Shown here one piece after another: positions 58,548-64,000 of a DNA stretch of 64,000 bases (positions within the stretch are counted from its first letter, which is position 1; each line of letters starts with the position of its first letter). The stretch is from Sphagnum compactum. Taxonomy: Eukaryota; Bryophyta; Sphagnopsida; Sphagnales. Position numbers and translations under genes: made by a program. The notes under the pieces were generated by a model, which had not been told where the DNA came from, searched no databases, and worked only from the letters and a program-made list of their open reading frames with translations. The DNA is taken from contig OZ234494.1 of the NCBI GenBank assembly GCA_965153455.1, forward strand, positions 10,230,001 to 10,294,000, in the 5' to 3' direction.

Positions 58548-59269
58548 AATTAACATTATAATTGTATTTAGGAGCTTCTATTTTATCTATTGGAAACTCT
58601 ATTAATGCCACCACATTTGTTCATATGTTCTCATCTTGGCATGATTATTCGTTCTATTGTTGAACAATTACATCACCCATCCATCAATTTCTAGCACATT
58701 GCTTTAATCCTTTGAAGTCTGAAATAATGGAAATCAAATTTGTAGATAATGAAAGGATCAACTATTCAATCAAAGCATAAAATAAACCTATGAAAACAAT
58801 TATATAAAATAATAAAGAAATACACGAATTATTCATGTTATTTGGGGTCCACACAATTGCATACACCAACCAATAAATGATCAATAATATGATGATCTTG
58901 TGAAAATAATAATGGATTACACAATTATCAACAATATTTGAAGCCCAAAATGGAAAATATAACTTGTGAATGCATGAAGTGGCCTTGGGCAATATGAACT
59001 ACCAACTTGATGATTTTGGAAACAAATAAATATGAATTCAAAAGTAGAATGATTTTTTCAATTGAAATGTTGAGGTATATAAATAGTGGGAGGTTGAGAA
59101 AATAACAATGTATTGTTTGCAAAATAAAAGGTGATTAATTTCAAATTTTATTTCAAAAACAAACTTCATATGAAATAGGTGAATAAGAATCCATTGAAAT
59201 ATGAAATCTCAAATTTGAAATAAATTCCCCCAAAAACAAAATGATGTGCTTACAAAATTGTTTTTGTCC
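58548..59269. other. AT-rich spacer, no gene seen
   Basis: No recognisable coding region. Overlapping minus-strand open stretches at 58762-59122 are AT-driven and carry no motif. Confidence 0.5.
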
Positions 59270-59770
59270 CTTGTATGTGCAAAGGATGATACATTATAAA
59301 AGTTGTGAACTACTCGAAAAACCAAACTGGAACGAGGACCCGAAGGAGGCCCAAGAGTTAAAGAAAGAAGGGCCTCCATCATGTTGAAGGATAGGGCTGA
59401 AGAAGGAAAAGAAAAACAAGGGAAAGAAAAAGGGAAGAAGGGAAGAAAAAAAAAAGGAAAAAGAATTGAAGGAAAAGAAAAAAAAAGGAAAAAGAAAATA
59501 GGAATGAAAAAAGGGAAGAAACATATAAATAAAGAAGAAAAGAAAAGGAGAAGAAAGAAAAAATATATATATAAAGAAAAAAATAAGAAAGAAAGAAAGA
59601 TGGGAAAAAAAACCTACTTCAAATTGTCGTGCTCACTCCAACCCTTGGTTGTTAGGCACATCTTTCTCCTTCACCTCCTTGATGTTCCTCTTGCCATCAC
59701 CAAGACTTGGTTGCCCTCCTTTTGCACTCCTTTCTAGATACGTGAATTCAGCTTCGTTGGGAGTAGCCGC
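59270..59770 (-). mobile_element. 5' end of a second LINE copy (3'-truncated)
   Basis: Minus-strand sequence matches the first LINE's 5' segment: GTTGGAGTGAGCACGAC-type lead, AAGTAGGTTTTTT, a long polypyrimidine run, then CATGATGGAGG, CTCTTGGGCC and CCAGTTTGGTTTTTCGA, ending near AATGTATCATC. At 5.5-5.8 kb the same order is CTTGGAGTGGCACAGC, GAGGTAGG, polypyrimidine, GCGATGGAGG, CTCTTGGGCT, CCAGTTTGGTTTCTC and AATGTATCATC. Losing the 3' rather than the 5' end is unusual for a LINE and points to later deletion. Confidence 0.7.
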
Positions 59771-61308
59771 AAGATTGGGTGTAACTATGCCCTAAACATG
59801 GAAGTTTGTCATATATTCGTGATGCAACAATAGAAACCATACCTTGGCATCTTCATTTGCAAGTTTTCACCGTCATTTGATCAAAAGGTTAAACCATGTT
59901 TTGTTTACATTTACATATCAAACATCAACAAGAAGGAGATGAAACACATGCTAGAAAAATGCCTACCACATACTTGACACAAAAATGTTTACCACCGTGG
60001 GTGCCATGACAAAGCCATTTTCTTCTCTTGTTCCCTAAAAAGGCTTTTGGAACAAGCATGGAGCCTATATAAGATCATCTTGACTTTTGAGAAACTGATA
60101 TAATTCAAAAATCTTGGCTCCCCATGAAGATGCATTAATTATCTAAATTAGGCTGATTAATTCAAATTAATATTTATTTATTCAGTTTAATTAATCAGTT
60201 CATAATATATGTTATTCTTATAATCTTCCATAAACATGTACAAATTATGTAACATGTGAAAATGGCCCCAATTCCTAATTTGATAATTGTGAGCTTATGC
60301 TATAACATGATTGTTTTATGTTTTATGTGCAAGAGAAGGATCTATCTTTAGACCTCTTATGCAATTTGAGGTTCCTATTACAAGGCCGGTTGTCAAAAGT
60401 TGAAAGGCAAATGTCAAACAATAGACCTCTCCCCATGTAATATGTCTCATTATCTAATTTCAAATTGCCATTTTTATGCAATACATGCTATAGTAAACAC
60501 CACATATTGTACATTGCAATAGATGAAATCACAAAATTTATCTCATGAATAGCTCACACATGTCATGATGCATGACTTTTTGATGATAAAAACCATGTTC
60601 TTCTATACTGTGTTTACTGGTTGTCATCAAGATATAACACTAAGATAATAAATTTGCCTTATGTAAGTGTTCATCAATATTTTTGTAAATGTTAATTGAT
60701 TAGTTCTTAACTAATTACTAGTTATTATGAATTAGTCATTTGAATTACACTTAATGTTAAGTAACTAGGTTAAATACTAGTAATGTATAAAGAAGTTAAC
60801 ATTAATTTTTTTTCATTTCTATTCATTTGTAATACATGCGTGTTGTTTTGTTAACTTTTGAATTTGAATTTATGAATCTAATTTGAATAGCATAAGCATC
60901 AAAAAAATAGTAGATTTGTGTATTCATGCTTGAGAAGTTGAAATAATAAAAGTTTAATTTGAATTGTACAAGGATGAAAAATATTTTTTGTATGATCTTT
61001 GTCAAAGCTTAGACAATAGTCCATTATCAAAGTGTTTAAGTTAAATTTTTTCAATGAACTAATTGGGTGCAAGCACAATCCAACAAGTCAAAAAGGGCAT
61101 CAAATTGCAAAGAAACAATCAAAATTGAATAAATATTTATGTTTTGCTATTTAAAGTCATGGCATTCATGGCAAGTTGTTGTTTTTTCATTCATATGAAT
61201 GTCAAGGAATTCAAATCAAAAATCTATTTAATGAATTTTAAATTTAAGTTTTAATTTACAACCTCTAAAAATGAACACCTATGGCGTGAGACAAAAGTCA
61301 ATTCACCA
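59771..61308. other. AT-rich intergenic, no gene seen
   Basis: TTAATTAATAT-type words at 60130-60230 and 60690-60790. No domain recognised. Confidence 0.5.
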
Positions 61309-63497
61309 TGCCAAAACATGGCAAATATGACTACACCCATAATTACGTTTGTAATCATGAATACCATTCATGACTACATAACTATGTAGTCCATATGGGG
61401 TCCAACCACATTATTAGGAGCCACAGGTACCCCCTTAGACCATTTCTTTATTCTTAAAATATTTTTAATATGTCTTTAACAAAAACATTAAAGTTTTTAA
61501 AGTTTTCTTAACATTATTATGTTAGGTTGTATATTTAAAAAATCCCAAAATATGTCATTACAAAAAAAATTTCAAATTGTGCTTTTAATGTCAAAACTGT
61601 TTTTAAGCTACTTTTATGTCTTTTATGTAGCTTTTAAACAATTGTTCCAAGAGGTTAAAAAAATTTATATGTATTTTTCACTCATTAAATTTATTCCAAT
61701 TTTTTATGATATGTACATAATGTATTCACAATAAAAAATTTTAAAAATAATTCTATTTATTTATTTTCATTTTTTTACAATCCAAAGTTCAAAAAATTAA
61801 GTAATGGTTATGACTGCTTTTGGTACATGTTAATATGACTACACCCATGGACATGTCGTTTATCCACTACTCGTATTTTTGTCCTAGTCGTAAATTCCAT
61901 GGAATATATTGTATATTTATAAACTGAAATATATTTATAAATGACCATTTGGTAGGTAGGTAGCCAGGTTGGTAGGTAGGTAGGTAAGTAAGATCCTATT
62001 TATTTTTTGGTGACAAGCCTTTTTTATTGGCCCATCACAAGTAATATTTGCACTTCAAATGTATGTAGTGCATGTATTATCTATAGATTGATATTTTTTC
62101 ACCTACTTATATAGTTTACAAAGTTAAACTTGTTAACAAAGGATATGGGATAAATTTACAACATTATGCTAGATCATCCTTTGTCCCATACAAAAATACC
62201 CAACTTTGACCATTATTATTTTTTTCATATTTTGTCCAAATGAAAAAAATAAAATACATTCTTACAAAAAAATTCAAGATCTACAGACTATTTTTAAAAA
62301 ACCAAAATATCAAGTAATTTGACTAAAAACGCATTTGAATCTTCACTATTTCATACATTTGAACAACAATGATATCTTGAGGAACAATTTGTAAATAATA
62401 AAATATGTTTATAAACATAATTTAAATGAACATGGCATATATATGTGTGTGTGTGTGTGTGTATGTATTTATGTATGTATAATATTTCCCCATCTTTTAA
62501 AAATATACCGAATAAATAACAAAGGCATAAATGTTGTGCTATATTTTTTTAATTATAAAAAAATAAAATATGTTATCTATGAAACATATAATATTATTTT
62601 TCAACATTTTAAAATTTTATTAAAAAATATTTAAATCATTTAAATGTCATAATTTTTATCAAATTTTATTGTGGGTGGTAAATTTTAATTTTTTAAAAAT
62701 TTTCTTTTCAATTCATTAAATGTGATTCAATATAAAATATTAAAAATTTCAAGTTGTATGACCAAATACTTTGATAAATTATTAAAGATCAAATTTTATA
62801 TTTTTTGCTACCCATGACATGGAAACATGAGAAACAATGTCATTTTGGGGCATGTGGATCTCTTTTGAAATTTGTTGGATATCATTAATAAAAATATATA
62901 TTTCATTATTTAATGACAAAAATTCAAAAATATATATTCATTTAAATAAACATTTGAGCAAGAGTCTCAATTTAAAAAATTTAATTATATTCGAGGCATC
63001 AATTTTTTATTTAATTTTATGGTTTCAAAAACTTTGGCAATTTGTTTTCCTTTTTTTGGGAATTTTTTTAAATGAAAGAAATTCCCCCAAATTTGTTTTT
63101 AGTCACTATCTAAAAGTCACATTAAATAATTAGTGATTCTAAGGCAAAAGCTTTTTAAATTATAAAGGTATTAATTATTTATTTGTGCACTAATTATGTG
63201 TTTAATCATCTACAAGTTTATAATATGCTTACTAGGTACGTATGTCTACTTTCTAATTTTTTTCCCTTTTAATTCATAAGATTTTAATGTTTCAAATTAT
63301 ATTTATTAAATAATTATATGGTTGTCATGAAAAAGGTTTTTAGTCATGTAATCATATCCATGAAAACTTTTAGTCATGTAGTTATATCCATGGTTACAAA
63401 AATATGACTAGGCACAAAAACATGACATATATGACTATATGATTAGAAAATGGTCACTAGTCAAATTTATCCTAGTCGTATATGTCAAGTTTTGGCG
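61309..63497. mobile_element. Related non-autonomous element, copy 3 (~2.19 kb)
   Basis: The left end TGCCAAAACATGGCAAATAT then GACTAC (61309-61334) is matched by the inverted right end, read inward CGCCAAAACTTGACATATAC then GACTAG (63497-63472). Near both ends GACTA/TAGTC words recur (61370, 61845, 61893, 63345, 63368, 63408, 63432, 63471), resembling subterminal repeats. Inside are a GGTA tract (61951-61990), TTATTGGCCCATCAC (compare copies 1 and 2), a weak ATGGGATAA/TGTCCCATA hairpin (62143-62190) and AT-rich filler. The target duplication was not found; the end sequence differs from strict CACTA, so subfamily status is inferred. Confidence 0.6.
62440..62482. repeat. TG/TATG microsatellite
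   Basis: A run of TG dinucleotides preceded by TATA and followed by TATG tetramers, inside copy 3. Confidence 0.9.
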
Positions 63498-64000
63498 TAT
63501 TGATTTTGCAAAGGATTATCAAAAGGACTCATATAATAAAACACATTTGATGGAAAAAAATTAAGAAGATAAAGATGTATTAACTACATTGAAAAAACAC
63601 TCATACCTTAAAATATGTGGAATTTTAAAACTTTAAAAAATCAAAGAACTTTCCAAAATTGATCCAAATTTTAAAACTTTGAAAGTTTTTTACCACATAT
63701 AAATGAGGTATAATCTACATGATGTGTTAAAAAAAGTTGTAACTCATCATTAAAAAAAACATAATAATGTAGAAAATGAATTTTTGGTTATGATTTGAAA
63801 TTGTTATCATTTTTATAAATAGAACACTAAATTTACAAGGAATTAGAACACTTTCAGATTTTCATATTTATTCGAAAATGATAAACAGAAAAACATGTCA
63901 TGTATTGGGACAACTGCAAGCATTTATTTTAACAAATTACAAAAACAATTGTTCCAAAATTCATTCATATGAAAAAAAAAAGTTAGGAAAAAGGACCATG
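63498..64000. other. Right-edge AT-rich stretch
   Basis: Nothing recognisable. Confidence 0.5.

Overview
The window looks like a gene-poor, AT-rich stretch of a eukaryotic nuclear genome, most likely a land plant. The evidence is spliceosomal GT-AG introns, plant-type telo boxes (AAACCCTA) upstream of two genes, and a load of Helitron, CACTA-like, Ty3/gypsy, PiggyBac, LINE and MITE remnants. My guess is a non-seed plant (bryophyte or lycophyte); this is not proven by the sequence. About 64 kb carries only five intact gene models that I can support, plus one lone exon.

Layout. 1-3.6 kb: the first coding exon of a DUF255/SPATA20-like thioredoxin-fold protein on the minus strand, head to head with a complete four-exon NSRP1-like splicing-regulator gene. 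They are separated by about 490 bp that contain a tandemly duplicated ~146-bp module ending in telo-box tracts. 5.5-10.9 kb: a decayed non-LTR retrotransposon broken by two solo LTRs of one family, each with 5-bp target-site duplications. 12.4-13.9 kb: a dead PiggyBac transposase. 15.3 kb: a MITE with 27-bp terminal inverted repeats. 17.4-33.4 kb: a large inverted duplication. Two intact 375-aa secreted ferritin-like (Rds1/desiccation-related type) genes converge on each other. They flank a decayed ~7-kb Helitron (Rep, Pif1-like helicase and endonuclease on the minus strand, itself hit by a MITE) and a ~0.9-kb array of about 21 regularly spaced palindromes. 39.7-41.6 kb: a complete three-exon TMEM97/sigma-2-receptor-like (EXPERA) gene with a tandem array in intron 1. 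46-49.2 kb: a Ty3/gypsy gag-pol relic cut by a 1,403-bp CACTA-type element. 51.1 kb: a 311-bp copy of sequence found beyond the TMEM97 gene, flanked by 15-bp direct repeats. 52.2-53.1 kb: a two-exon, 100-aa Dabb (stress-responsive A/B barrel) gene on the minus strand, with a 95-bp-period satellite just upstream. 56.3-63.5 kb: two more members of the CACTA-like family and the 5' end of a second LINE copy.

The genes are ordinary single-copy cell functions (splicing, a sterol/ER membrane protein) plus likely stress genes (two ferritin-like secreted proteins, one Dabb). There is no operon-like or cluster logic. The most informative signals are the patchwork divergence of the inverted ferritin-like pair, which suggests gene conversion; a CACTA-like repeat family with opposed GGTA/TACC microsatellite arms and a central hairpin; and the palindrome array at 29.3-30.2 kb.
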